This document shows positions 14,996 to 23,374 of a stretch of 54,399 nt of DNA, piece after piece. Under the pieces are notes generated by a model. It searched no databases. It saw nothing but the letters and a program-made list of their open reading frames with translations, and was not told the origin of the DNA. Source of the DNA: Bacillota bacterium. GTDB taxonomy: Bacteria; Bacillota; Clostridia; Christensenellales; SZUA-584. Each line of letters begins with the position of its first letter. Position 1 is the stretch's first letter. The stretch covers positions 1-54,399 of the forward strand of contig JAEWCC010000053.1 in assembly GCA_023390815.1 (NCBI GenBank). Direction: 5' to 3'. Both the position numbers and the translations under genes were made by a program.

Positions 14996-15198
14996 AAAAG
15001 GCAGTAAAACAAAGCGCGGAGGGAGAGCCGCTGTTTTGGGACTGGTGCGACAACTGCGGCGGTCATATCGACCTCGGCGAGGACTATTACGAAGATGACG
15101 GGCAGCGCATCTGCACGGGATGCGCGCGGCGCTATGCGTGGCTGGACTTTCTTGTACGCAGTACGCGTAAAACGGCGCAGACGCACGGCCCGCTGTGA
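14992..15198 (+). CDS. Small zinc-ribbon protein
   Basis: 68 residues starting at the overlapping ATG 14992. Cysteines WCDNCGG and CTGC, separated by ~25 residues that include IDLGEDYYEDDG, form a zinc ribbon. Short proteins of this pattern are common in phages and integrative elements of Clostridia; their role is unknown. Confidence 0.65.
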   Translation: MKKAVKQSAEGEPLFWDWCDNCGGHIDLGEDYYEDDGQRICTGCARRYAWLDFLVRSTRKTAQTHGPL

Positions 15199-15205
15199 GG
15201 GCAGC

Positions 15206-15649
15206 ATGGACAAAGTGGAAAGGTTTTTGCGGGAATACTGGTTTGCACGGCGCAGCATCGGGCGGCTGATGCTGGATTTAAGCACCGCCAAAGCCGTGCT
15301 GGAGCAATGCTGTGCGCGCATGCCGGGCACGCGCCTTGCTGAAGCCGAACCGTACTCCGGCACGCCGGAAAGCCCGGCGGAGCACGCCGCGTGGGTCATC
15401 GTCGGCCAGCACCGCGCAGAAGTTAATGCTATCGAGCAGCGCCTTACGGAGGAGCGCGACATGCTTTCGCGCATCGAAACGGCCATGAAGGACGCCGCGC
15501 TTGACGCGCGCGAGTGCGAGTACGTGCGGCTGCGCTATTTTGAGAACCGCAGCATGGAGGCTGTCTGCCAGCGGCTGTTCTGCTCGCCCGCGACGGGCGG
15601 GCGCATCCGCGAGGCGGTGATCAAAAAGATGACCCCGCTGGCGGGGTGA
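15206..15649 (+). CDS. ArpU/RinA-like phage transcriptional regulator
   Basis: 147 residues from ATG 15206, 7 nt after the previous stop. A long helical N-terminus (about residues 1-105) is followed by a sigma-region-4-like helix-turn-helix: REYVRLRY-type text (CEYVRLRYFENRSMEAVC), then SPATGGRIREAVIKK. This is the architecture of late-gene activators such as ArpU and RinA, or of DUF1492-type proteins in Gram-positive phages. The assignment rests on this pattern only. The stop overlaps the GTG of the next gene. Confidence 0.6.
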   Translation: MDKVERFLREYWFARRSIGRLMLDLSTAKAVLEQCCARMPGTRLAEAEPYSGTPESPAEHAAWVIVGQHRAEVNAIEQRLTEERDMLSRIETAMKDAALDARECEYVRLRYFENRSMEAVCQRLFCSPATGGRIREAVIKKMTPLAG

Positions 15650-16041
15650 GGGGAGGACGCTTTGGCGCGCAGGAGGCGCAAAGCGCCCTGCTGCGCCTGA
15701 TGCGCGGGCAGGGGTTCTGCGCCGCCCGCCCTGCCGTTACCGTTGCGGGCAAAGCATTTTGCTTCACGGGGCGCTCAGCCCGCGCCAGCCGCGAGACGCT
15801 CGCGCAGACGGCAGCCGCCCTGGGCGGCGTGTTTCACCCGCGCGTGACGCGCAGCACGGATTACCTCGTCGTTTGCAGCGAGGGCAGCCCGACATGGAAA
15901 TGCGGCAGCTACGGCGGCAAGATACGGCGTGCGGCGCACATACGCGGCGGCGGTGGCAGGGTGGCCATCATCGGCGAGGACATGTTTTGGGCGGCGTGCG
16001 AGAGGGAGGGAAAAACAAAGCCTGAGAGTGGGATGATTTAA
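15646..16041 (+). CDS. BRCT-domain protein
   Basis: 131 residues; GTG 15646 overlaps the previous stop. Residues ~33-120 form a BRCT domain: GKAFCFTGRSARASRETLAQ, ALGGVFHPRVTRSTDYLV, then YGGKIRRAA and VAIIGEDMFWAAC. BRCT domains bind phosphopeptides or DNA ends and occur in NAD-dependent ligases. A free-standing BRCT protein at the end of a phage-like unit may be a truncated or specialised DNA-end factor. The start codon is uncertain. Confidence 0.7.
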   Translation: MRGGRFGAQEAQSALLRLMRGQGFCAARPAVTVAGKAFCFTGRSARASRETLAQTAAALGGVFHPRVTRSTDYLVVCSEGSPTWKCGSYGGKIRRAAHIRGGGGRVAIIGEDMFWAACEREGKTKPESGMI

Positions 16042-16054
16042 TTAAAGGAGATAG

Positions 16055-16153
16055 ATGTTTCAATTTTTAGTCACATATGGTCAGAATATAAGGCATTGTG
16101 TTATGATATGTAAATATTATAACACAATGTGTCGGGATTACCAACTAGACTAA
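16055..16153 (+). CDS. Possible 32-codon leader ORF before gajA
   Basis: AAAGGAG (16044-16050) precedes ATG 16055. The frame (MFQFLVTYGQ...) runs through the whole palindrome and ends with TAA at 16151-16153. That stop is part of TAAGGAGG, the ribosome binding site of gajA. This would couple translation of the leader to gajA. Because the region is AT-rich, a chance ORF remains possible. Confidence 0.35.
   Translation: MFQFLVTYGQNIRHCVMICKYYNTMCRDYQLD
16094..16129. promoter_or_regulatory. Perfect 11-bp inverted repeat upstream of Gabija
   Basis: CATTGTGTTAT (16094-16104) and ATAACACAATG (16119-16129) are perfect inverted copies separated by 14 bp. -10-like hexamers (TATGAT 16102-16107, TATTAT 16115-16120) lie within it. 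It could be an operator or, in RNA, a hairpin directly before the gajA ribosome binding site. Confidence 0.7.
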
Positions 16154-16164
16154 GGAGGCCAAGA

Positions 16165-18135
16165 ATGAAACATCCATACATAAGCAGAGTGCATATACAA
16201 AACTATAGAAACTTTGAGAATGTTGATTTTTATCTAAGCGATAAGCAGGTATTGATTGGAGAAAACAATGTTGGAAAAAGCAATCTGATTAGGGCGATCC
16301 AGCTTATACTTGATCCAAGTTTATCTGATGAAGATAGAGTATTAGATGAATCTGATTTTTTTTCTGGACTGGACTCTCCTATGGAGAACGATAAAGAAAT
16401 TCTTATAGAATTATATATTGATTCTTACGAACATATTAAAAATATTTTATGTGTGTTAAGCGATGCTACGGTTATTATCAATGGAAAAAGGTTATTGAAA
16501 CTAACGTATAAATTCTATCCACAAATTGATACAAAGGGTAGAAAGGATTATGTATATTCGATTTATAAAGGGAATGATGAAAAGAACTTATTTACATATG
16601 AGAATAGAAAGTATCTCAATATGCGTGTAATTCGCGCTATTCGGGATGTTGAATCAGAAATGAAGAATTCAAAATCTCCATTAGCAAAGCTAATAAATAG
16701 AAATTATAAAATTGATAAACAGGACCTTGAACGTATATCTGAGGCATTGAAAAATACTGGTGCCAATGTACTTGATTTACCCGAAATCGGAGATCTGCAA
16801 GGTTTGATAGATAAAATGTTTAATAGTATAATCTCCTTTTCGGCTGACCAATTTGATATATCATTAAGGACAATGGATATAGATGCTACAAGGGTTTTAT
16901 ATGCTCTAAAGCCACTTATCAATTCGAGGGAGGCCAAGAATACCAGCCTTGGGATTAATAATATTCTTTATATAACACTAATGCTACTTTTAATACAAGA
17001 TAATACTATTAAAACATATTTAACGACAGAGAAATATGAGGAACTAATAGAAAACGAAAATAGTGAAATTATAAAAGAATGTTATTTAAAACAAGATCAA
17101 GGTTATACACTTTTAGAAGTTGATGCAATAAAGAAAAGCGAATTGTACAATTTCTTAGACGGTGTTTACCCGAGTAGTAACGGAGTTACTATTTTGGCTA
17201 TTGAAGAACCCGAAGCGCACCTACACCCTATCTTCCAAAGATTATTGTATAAATATGTTGCTAACAATGTAGAAACCTCAGTAATTGTTACAACGCATTC
17301 TACCCATATAGCAGCAGTAGCACCAATAAAATCAATTGTACACCTAATCAATACAGGAAATGAAACCGAAGTTTTTACAACAGCATTATTGTCAATGGAT
17401 GAGAAAGAAATGGATGACATCACCAGGTATATTGATGTTAAAAGAGGAGAGATATATCTCGCCAAAGGTATAATATTTGTAGAAGGAATCTCTGAAGAAT
17501 ATCTTATACCATGTCTTGCATTAAAAATGGGTTTAGATTTAGATAGGCTTGGTGTCGTAATTTGTAATATAAACTCAACTAATTTTATTCCATATCGAAG
17601 ATTTGCTGATGCGTTAGGTATACCCAATGCAATTGTTACTGATGGTGATTATTATTATATAAATGAAGAAGGGAAAAGGAAATACGGATCACTTGAAAGT
17701 GAAGGATTCCAAAATGGATTTAATGGTAATGAGAGAATGGTTAAATTGTGTAAAGATTTATATGAGGTTACCATTACTGACGTTTTAGAAAACCAAGATA
17801 CAGAGCTCAGCGAATATGGTATTTTTGTGGGATATCACACTTTTGAAATTGACATTTTCAACACTAGCGAGAATGAAGATATGTCTATAATATGTGATAC
17901 TTTTGATGAGTTAACCAAAGGTGGAGATGGGCAAAAAACTAAATTTAAAGCATATATTGAATCAGGAGACTATTATAAATGCTTATCCCAAATAGAATCG
18001 TCATATAGTGAAATTGGTAAAGGTAGGTTTGCTCAAAGGCTAAGCAAAAATGTAACAGAGTCAATGATACCCAACTATATATTTAACGCAATTAGATTTA
18101 TTTATCAAGTTGTTAGCGGAGACATGGATGAATAA
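16165..18135 (+). CDS. gajA: Gabija anti-phage defence, GajA-like ATPase/TOPRIM nuclease
   Basis: 656 residues, ATG 16165 with AAGGAGG 6 nt upstream. It is an OLD-family nuclease. The ABC-type ATPase starts with IQNYRNFENV and the Walker A GENNVGKS (32-39); Walker B is AIEEPEAHLHP (E347/E348), followed by the TTHSTHIAAVA loop. A TOPRIM domain follows with FVEGISEEYLIP (E440) and the acidic pair in TDGDYY (D493, D495). In characterised Gabija, GajA is a nucleotide-sensitive DNA-nicking enzyme that assembles as a tetramer and binds GajB. The gene is strongly AT-rich compared with its neighbours, indicating horizontal transfer. GajB overlaps its 3' end by 8 nt. Confidence 0.9.
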   Translation: MKHPYISRVHIQNYRNFENVDFYLSDKQVLIGENNVGKSNLIRAIQLILDPSLSDEDRVLDESDFFSGLDSPMENDKEILIELYIDSYEHIKNILCVLSDATVIINGKRLLKLTYKFYPQIDTKGRKDYVYSIYKGNDEKNLFTYENRKYLNMRVIRAIRDVESEMKNSKSPLAKLINRNYKIDKQDLERISEALKNTGANVLDLPEIGDLQGLIDKMFNSIISFSADQFDISLRTMDIDATRVLYALKPLINSREAKNTSLGINNILYITLMLLLIQDNTIKTYLTTEKYEELIENENSEIIKECYLKQDQGYTLLEVDAIKKSELYNFLDGVYPSSNGVTILAIEEPEAHLHPIFQRLLYKYVANNVETSVIVTTHSTHIAAVAPIKSIVHLINTGNETEVFTTALLSMDEKEMDDITRYIDVKRGEIYLAKGIIFVEGISEEYLIPCLALKMGLDLDRLGVVICNINSTNFIPYRRFADALGIPNAIVTDGDYYYINEEGKRKYGSLESEGFQNGFNGNERMVKLCKDLYEVTITDVLENQDTELSEYGIFVGYHTFEIDIFNTSENEDMSIICDTFDELTKGGDGQKTKFKAYIESGDYYKCLSQIESSYSEIGKGRFAQRLSKNVTESMIPNYIFNAIRFIYQVVSGDMDE

Positions 18136-19927
18136 TTATTTTGTTGAAAAACTGCATGAAATAGATAATGATGCTGAACAATTTGCTGCGTATAATTCGG
18201 ATGGTAATACTGTTGTTTTAGCTGGTCCGGGCAGTGGGAAAACCACTGTTCTTACCCTTAAAGTTATGCAAATATTACATGAGAAAGTAGCCCCCCCCAG
18301 AGGTCTTGCATGTATTACATATAGCAAGGAAGCTGCTAGAGAATTTAAAACAAGATTAAATGATTACGGACTAATAAAAAGAGAAAATGTGTTTCTCGGA
18401 ACCGTTCATAGCTTTTGCCTTTCAGAGATAATAATTCCTTTTGCCAACTTGTACCCAAGATATAACATACCGTTACCCATTAAGATTATTCCAAGTAAAG
18501 AAAAAAGGAAGATAATTGAGCAGATTAAAAAAGAAATTGAATATGAGGATTTATCAATAACAGAAATAGATAAAGAGCGCACTCGTAATGTAATAGGCTT
18601 AAGTAAAGTAGATATTCCATCATATGATGTTGCATTAACCGCTGCGAATATGTACGATAAGGAATTGGTGGAAAGAGGATATATAGATTTCGTAAGTATA
18701 ATAATATATGCAACACTTCTATTACAAAACGAAGAATATGTACGCAGGTGTATCGAGGCTAAATTTCCATGGCTGGTGATTGATGAGTATCAAGACCTCG
18801 GCAAACCTCTTCATGAGATGATATTATCTTTATTAGAGAATACAAATATTAAAATTTTTGCAGTCGGAGATGCCGATCAATCAATTTACGATTTTCAAGG
18901 TGCTTCACCTGAATATTTAATTGAGTTATCAAAAATGCATTATATTAAGAACTGCATACATTTAAAGAATAATTACAGAAGTGCTAAAGATATTATTGTA
19001 GCCTCCGAAGCGGTGTTAAACAAAGTTCGTGATTATAAAGCGATGGGTAATCTTAAGGATTTCCCTGCTAAAATACTATTTATTACATGTGAAGAAGATA
19101 TGTTGGAGCAGTATTTAACTACATTAGAGCTTGTTCAAGACTTAATAAGTAATGATACTGCGCCGCATGAAATTGTTATATTAGCTGCTTACCATTACCA
19201 ATTAAAAGAGCTAAATAGCATTTTCGGTAAAAGCAATATAGAGTGTTATATGGCAAAACACGATTTTGAGCGAAGTGATCTTATAAAATGGCTAGAAAAA
19301 TGTGCTTCTTGGACTCTAAATATGTCGTCTGAATCATTCGATGCTATTTATACTTTTTGGGAAAGTTTAAATGAAAAGCATGATAGATTAATATTGCCTG
19401 ATAATAAAATAGAATATAAGCGAGATTTATATAATTGCTTAATTAATAGTAAAAATAATACCGCATCGTTAAGACAATGGATCGAATTTGTGATTGAGAA
19501 ATTAGATATTCTTTATCTGCTAAATAAATCGACTTACTATCCTGATGAGATAGAAAATCTAAATGAACTTATGAAGCTGCTCATTACTGAACCTTTTACA
19601 GAATATCGGGTTGATCAATTTAGTAGGCTTGGTTCACCAACAGGTCAAGTTGTATTATCGACAAGACACGGTGTAAAAGGGTTAGAATTTGATAACGTAA
19701 TAATGCTTGGTATGGAGGAAGGAAGTTTTCCGAGATATAATTGCACAGAGCGCGAACTTGAAGAAGCTCATCGTCTCTGCTTTGTTTGCGTAAGTAGGGC
19801 AAGAAAGAGATGTATATTAATTAGGTCTAAATACTTGAATATACCTACGCGAAGAGGCATGTGGCATAAAGAGTGTAATCCATCTAGGTTCTGGGATGTT
19901 CTTTACTCTCAATATAATGAAGAGTAA
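18128..19927 (+). CDS. gajB: Gabija anti-phage defence, GajB-like UvrD/PcrA-type helicase
   Basis: 599 residues from ATG 18128, overlapping the gajA stop. It is a superfamily 1A helicase: Walker A AGPGSGKTT (around 33-40), CITYSKEAAREF, GTVHSFC, Walker B VIDEYQDL (D219, E220), GDADQSIYDFQGA, NNYRSA. The C-terminal motifs are TRHGVKGLEFDNVI and FVCVSRARKR. In Gabija, GajB senses nucleic acid ends and activates the complex, hydrolysing ATP. It is somewhat longer than the best-studied GajB (about 490 residues). Low GC as in gajA. The pair and order are diagnostic of the system. Confidence 0.9.
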   Translation: MNNYFVEKLHEIDNDAEQFAAYNSDGNTVVLAGPGSGKTTVLTLKVMQILHEKVAPPRGLACITYSKEAAREFKTRLNDYGLIKRENVFLGTVHSFCLSEIIIPFANLYPRYNIPLPIKIIPSKEKRKIIEQIKKEIEYEDLSITEIDKERTRNVIGLSKVDIPSYDVALTAANMYDKELVERGYIDFVSIIIYATLLLQNEEYVRRCIEAKFPWLVIDEYQDLGKPLHEMILSLLENTNIKIFAVGDADQSIYDFQGASPEYLIELSKMHYIKNCIHLKNNYRSAKDIIVASEAVLNKVRDYKAMGNLKDFPAKILFITCEEDMLEQYLTTLELVQDLISNDTAPHEIVILAAYHYQLKELNSIFGKSNIECYMAKHDFERSDLIKWLEKCASWTLNMSSESFDAIYTFWESLNEKHDRLILPDNKIEYKRDLYNCLINSKNNTASLRQWIEFVIEKLDILYLLNKSTYYPDEIENLNELMKLLITEPFTEYRVDQFSRLGSPTGQVVLSTRHGVKGLEFDNVIMLGMEEGSFPRYNCTERELEEAHRLCFVCVSRARKRCILIRSKYLNIPTRRGMWHKECNPSRFWDVLYSQYNEE

Positions 19928-19997
19928 ATTATTTATACCATCCCGCCCTCCCTATGTTAAAATAAGGTATCGGGCTTTTTGCCTGCAAGGAGGCATC

Positions 19998-20555
19998 ATG
20001 GATCATCCAAGAAACCACATCCGCACGTATACGGGCGTGTATATGGACCCGTTCGAGATGAAGCCGGAGCAGGTGCGCGTGATGGACATCGCGCACGCAC
20101 TGTCGCTGACCACGCGCGCAAACGGGCATATCGACCACTTCTACTCGGTTGCGCAGCACTGCGTGAACTGCGCGCTGGAGGCTAATGCGCGCGGGCTATC
20201 GCGCCGGGCGCAGCGCGCGGCGCTGCTGCACGACGCCTCGGAGTGCTACCTCGCGGACGTGCCGCGGCCCGTCAAGTTTCGCTTGTCAGGCTACGCCGAG
20301 GCGGAGCAGGCCGTGACGGCGGTCATCGAGGCGGCGCTCGGCATCGAGGACCTCAGCGAAGACGAGCAACGCAGCGTGAAGGAGATCGACGACGCAATGC
20401 TTTACTACGAGTTTCTCGCACTCACGGGCGCGCAGGTGTTCCCCGAAGAGCCGTTTATTGCGATGGACCACGACTTTTCTCAGCGCGACATGGCATCGGT
20501 GCGGGACCAGTTTCTCGCGCTGTATGAGGAGCTCAGCGATGGACAAGCCAAATAA
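19998..20555 (+). CDS. HD-domain phosphohydrolase
   Basis: 185 residues, AAGGAGG 4 nt before ATG 19998. HD-type metal ligands are visible: HFYSVAQHC (H47/H54), LLHDASECYLADVPRPVK (H78-D79) and a later aspartate in KEIDDAM. This resembles YfbR-like 5'-deoxynucleotidases and phage HD hydrolases. It may dephosphorylate nucleotides, but substrate cannot be read from sequence. GC-rich again, in contrast to gajB 70 bp upstream. It overlaps the following gene by 17 nt. Confidence 0.75.
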   Translation: MDHPRNHIRTYTGVYMDPFEMKPEQVRVMDIAHALSLTTRANGHIDHFYSVAQHCVNCALEANARGLSRRAQRAALLHDASECYLADVPRPVKFRLSGYAEAEQAVTAVIEAALGIEDLSEDEQRSVKEIDDAMLYYEFLALTGAQVFPEEPFIAMDHDFSQRDMASVRDQFLALYEELSDGQAK

Positions 20556-21249
20556 GACGGTGGGCGCGGACGGCTGCCCCGGCGGCTGGGCTGTGTTCGC
20601 GATCGAAGGCGATACGTACGCGTTCGAGATCATCCGCAGCGCACAGGAGCTGGTGCAGCGGCACGGCGACGCGCGCCATATCCTCATCGACATGCCCATC
20701 GGCCTGCCGGAAAGCCCAGCAGACGCGCGGCCCGACGCGCTGGTGCGGCGGGTGCTGGCTGGCAGGGCGTCCACGGTGTTCAATTGCCCGTGCCGTCAGG
20801 CGGTGTACGCGCCGCCCGAGGAAGCATCGAAGGTCAACGCGGCAGTGCTGGGCAAAAAACTGTCGTACCAGTCCGTGTCGCTGATCCCCAAGATCCGCCA
20901 GCTCGATATGCTGCTGCGGCAGCGCCCGGAGCTTGCGGAGGTGCTGGTGGAGAGCCATCCGGAGTTCGTTTTCGCGAAGCTCAGCGGCGCGCCCGTTGCG
21001 GAACGCAAGAGCGAGCCCGAAGGGCAGCAGCGGCGGCTCGATATCCTCAGCGCGCTGTGGGAGCCCACCTATAAGGCGTTCGCGCTCGCGCGGTTTCCGC
21101 GCTCCAAGGCGGAGCCGGACGACGTGATCGACGCGATGTGCCTTGCGGTGGCGGGGCAGGTTGCACTGCGCACGGGGCTGAAGTCCCTGCCGGACGCGCC
21201 TGCGCGGGACGCCTGCGGCCTGCCCATGCAGATGGTTTTTGCCAGATAA
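20539..21249 (+). CDS. DUF429 family protein (predicted RNase H-like nuclease)
   Basis: 236 residues, ATG 20539 within the end of the HD gene, with GAGGAGC upstream. The opening VGADGCPGGWAVFAIE (acidic strand as in RNase H folds) and HILIDMPIGLPE, then FNCPCRQAVYAP, ESHPEFVFAKLSG and PDDVIDAMCLAVAG give the conserved acidic positions of DUF429. The fold is predicted to be RNase H-like; activity has not been established for the family. The overlap with the HD gene suggests one functional unit. Confidence 0.8.
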   Translation: MDKPNKTVGADGCPGGWAVFAIEGDTYAFEIIRSAQELVQRHGDARHILIDMPIGLPESPADARPDALVRRVLAGRASTVFNCPCRQAVYAPPEEASKVNAAVLGKKLSYQSVSLIPKIRQLDMLLRQRPELAEVLVESHPEFVFAKLSGAPVAERKSEPEGQQRRLDILSALWEPTYKAFALARFPRSKAEPDDVIDAMCLAVAGQVALRTGLKSLPDAPARDACGLPMQMVFAR

Positions 21250-21354
21250 ACTGGTTCGTTTGAAAATATCCCCTGTACAGTGCGGCGTTTCCGCGGTATA
21301 ATCGCACCGTATACCCATTCTTGGCTATCCGGGCCGCATCTGTGCGAGGCAACC

Positions 21355-22464
21355 ATGAGATCGCTCAAAGCGTTTTTCGCCGTATTCAGGGCAAAATATC
21401 CCGGGCATCAAAGCCGCAAGGCCTACGTTCTTCTTGTCGTACAGATTTCACTGCTCGTGCTGCTCTGCGCAACCAACATCTTTATCTGCGTGGTGCACGG
21501 TGATACGATGCTGCTTTATCTGATCTTGGTCAGTGTGCTGGCACTCATCAACGTGTCCGCGCTGGCGCTGAATCTGTCGGGCAAGTATAAGGCTTCCGCC
21601 TGGCTGACCGTTGTAAGCGTAACGATCGGGCCGTGGGGCTCGCTGCTGCTGGACAGCCATGTGGCGGTCGGTGACTATATGCCCATCGTATATATCGCGG
21701 TATCCATCCAACTTTGCGCGATGCTGTTGTCCGTCCGGGCCACAGCAATCATCGCGGCTATGCAGCTCGTCGGCCTCACATTTTTCTTGGCGTACACCCC
21801 TGCGATGCACCACATCAATTGGGCCAGCCTTGTCTCGTTTGTGGTGTTCGTGGCGGTGCTTGGCAGCGTATCGAGCAACATCAGCCGCAGGCAGGTGGAG
21901 CAGATCGAGCGGCAGCGCAACCGGCTGCTCGATAACGAAGCGCAGCTTCGGGAGCTTTCTGTGCGCGATTCGCTCACGGGCCTCTATAACCGTCGTTATC
22001 TGGAGGAGAGGCTCGAAAAGGAGATTGCGCGGTCTCTGCGAGACGGTCACAGCCTTGGCGTGGTCATGGTCGATGTGGACGAGTTTAAAAGCATCAACGA
22101 CACCTTCGGCCACGCGCCGGGCGATCAGGTGCTGGGCGAGGTCGCAGATATGCTGCGCGCCGGCATTCGCAAGACCGATTTTGCCTGCCGGTTCGGCGGG
22201 GACGAGTTCGTACTGATATTGCCCGACTGTCCGTTAAAGGACTGCGTCGCGCGCGCAGAGACGATCTGCGCAAAGGTGGAGCGTACCCCGTTCGTCTGCG
22301 ACGACGTGGAGATTGGCAACGTGAGCCTGTCGCTGGGCGTCGCTGCGCTGCCCGAGGACGGCGTGACCGCTGAGGCGCTCATGAAAGCCGCCGACGACGC
22401 GATGTATGCCGCTAAGAGCGAGGGCAAGAACCGCGTGTGCACAGCCAGCAGCCTTGCCGGGTGA
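21355..22464 (+). CDS. Membrane-bound diguanylate cyclase (GGDEF)
   Basis: 369 residues from ATG 21355 (a longer in-frame start at 21280 lacks a ribosome binding site). Five to six transmembrane helices cover residues ~22-180, followed by a short coiled coil (SRRQVEQIERQRNRL) and a GGDEF domain. The catalytic motif FGGDEF is intact (281-285). An inhibitory I-site RKTD (272-275) is at the correct spacing. The protein should make c-di-GMP from two GTP and be feedback-inhibited. The signal sensed by the membrane part is unknown. One of three c-di-GMP proteins in the window. Confidence 0.92.
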   Translation: MRSLKAFFAVFRAKYPGHQSRKAYVLLVVQISLLVLLCATNIFICVVHGDTMLLYLILVSVLALINVSALALNLSGKYKASAWLTVVSVTIGPWGSLLLDSHVAVGDYMPIVYIAVSIQLCAMLLSVRATAIIAAMQLVGLTFFLAYTPAMHHINWASLVSFVVFVAVLGSVSSNISRRQVEQIERQRNRLLDNEAQLRELSVRDSLTGLYNRRYLEERLEKEIARSLRDGHSLGVVMVDVDEFKSINDTFGHAPGDQVLGEVADMLRAGIRKTDFACRFGGDEFVLILPDCPLKDCVARAETICAKVERTPFVCDDVEIGNVSLSLGVAALPEDGVTAEALMKAADDAMYAAKSEGKNRVCTASSLAG

Positions 22465-22529
22465 CGGTTAATCTGCGGCTCATGCGGCGATAATCGCATC
22501 ATGCCGCATCGCGGCGCACGGGAGGCCGT

Positions 22530-22925
22530 ATGATCACAATCGACGAAATGGAAACGATGCTGGACGAAATCGCGCAGGAGCTGCCGCAGGAGCTGTTTCG
22601 GGAGCTCAACGGGGGCGTGGTGCTGCTGCCAAACGTCAAGCTGAACGCTCACAGCCTAAATAACGACCTTTATATCATGGGCGAATATCACCGCAGCGCG
22701 AGCCTGGGCCGGTATATCGCCATCTACTACGGTTCTTTTGCGCGCGTACACGGCCATCTGCCCAAGGAGCAGATCAAAGCGCACCTCAAAAAGACGCTTC
22801 AACACGAATTTACACACCATTTGGAGTCTTTGGCCGGAACGCGGGACCTCGAGATTGAGGACGAGCGCCAGATGGAGGAGTACCTGCGTCGCGCCCGGAG
22901 ACGGGGCGGCTACCCTATGCCGTAA
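22530..22925 (+). CDS. Zincin-like metallopeptidase family protein
   Basis: 131 residues, GGGAGG 7 nt before ATG 22530. The HEFTHHLE motif near residues 92-99 is the HExxH zinc site of the zincin_1 (DUF1025-like) group, preceded by ...HLKKTLQ. Proteins of this group are short cytosolic predicted metalloproteases. ELPQELFRELNGGVVLLP near the N-terminus is also typical. It is followed by a terminator. Confidence 0.85.
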   Translation: MITIDEMETMLDEIAQELPQELFRELNGGVVLLPNVKLNAHSLNNDLYIMGEYHRSASLGRYIAIYYGSFARVHGHLPKEQIKAHLKKTLQHEFTHHLESLAGTRDLEIEDERQMEEYLRRARRRGGYPMP

Positions 22926-22977
22926 GCACTGCGCAACCCTATCCGCGTGTTTCAGCCTTATCCCGTAATTTGAAGTA

Positions 22978-22999
22978 AAGCCGGTGGTACCGGCTTTTT
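22978..22999 (+). terminator. Terminator after the zincin gene
   Basis: AAGCCGG (22978-22984) and CCGGCTT (22990-22996) form a 7-bp stem, 5-nt loop, followed by TTTGATTT. Confidence 0.85.
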
Positions 23000-23038
23000 G
23001 ATTTGTTCGGGGAGTCGCTTCTACCACAGACAGTGGAC

Positions 23039-23256
23039 AGGCTCCCCTGCAAGGGGAGCTCCGCGAGCGAAAATGCCAATGAAGCGCGCGGTGAGGGGTG
23101 CGCATCATTGCCCGGCCCTTTTCGTCCGCTACGCATCCGTATCGTAGGGGACGGCCTCCCGGACGTCCCTCCTAACCAAAGTATTTTCGCAGACTACCCC
23201 TCATCCGGCGCGGCGCGCCACCTTCCCCCGAGGGAAGGCTTATTTCGATATTGGGT
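23039..23256 (+). repeat. Composite repeat: family A left end joined to inverted family B
   Basis: The left part (AGGCTCCCCTGCAAGGGGAGC, GCGGTGAGGGGTG) is family A. The right part reads GTAGGGGACGGCCTCCCGG ... CTACCCCTCATCCGG ... CCTTCCCCCGAGGGAAGGCTTA and is the inverse of the family B copies at 35502-37471. The 22926-23374 gap holds this element and two terminators, nothing else. Confidence 0.75.
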
Positions 23257-23315
23257 ACCAGCCCGTAGGGGTGTCCAAGACGCAATAACCAAATCAGCAC
23301 TCCATCCCATAGCGA

Positions 23316-23348
23316 AATAAAGAGGCATTATCCCGCGATAATGCCTCT
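23316..23348 (-). terminator. Terminator of the lemA-DUF2207 operon
   Basis: GAGGCATTATC (23322-23332) and GATAATGCCTC (23337-23347) form an 11-bp perfect stem; on the minus strand it is followed by TTTATTT. Confidence 0.88.
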
Positions 23349-23374
23349 CCTGGTTTTCATATGAGCGTTATCTC

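Noticed and set aside
16129..16164. Earlier GTG start for gajA at 16129
   Set aside because: The ATG at 16165 has AAGGAGG at the right distance and starts the conserved N-terminus; the extra residues would overlap the palindrome.
14048..21249. Complete prophage
   Set aside because: No integrase, terminase, portal, capsid or lysis gene is present; only a control-type remnant can be supported.
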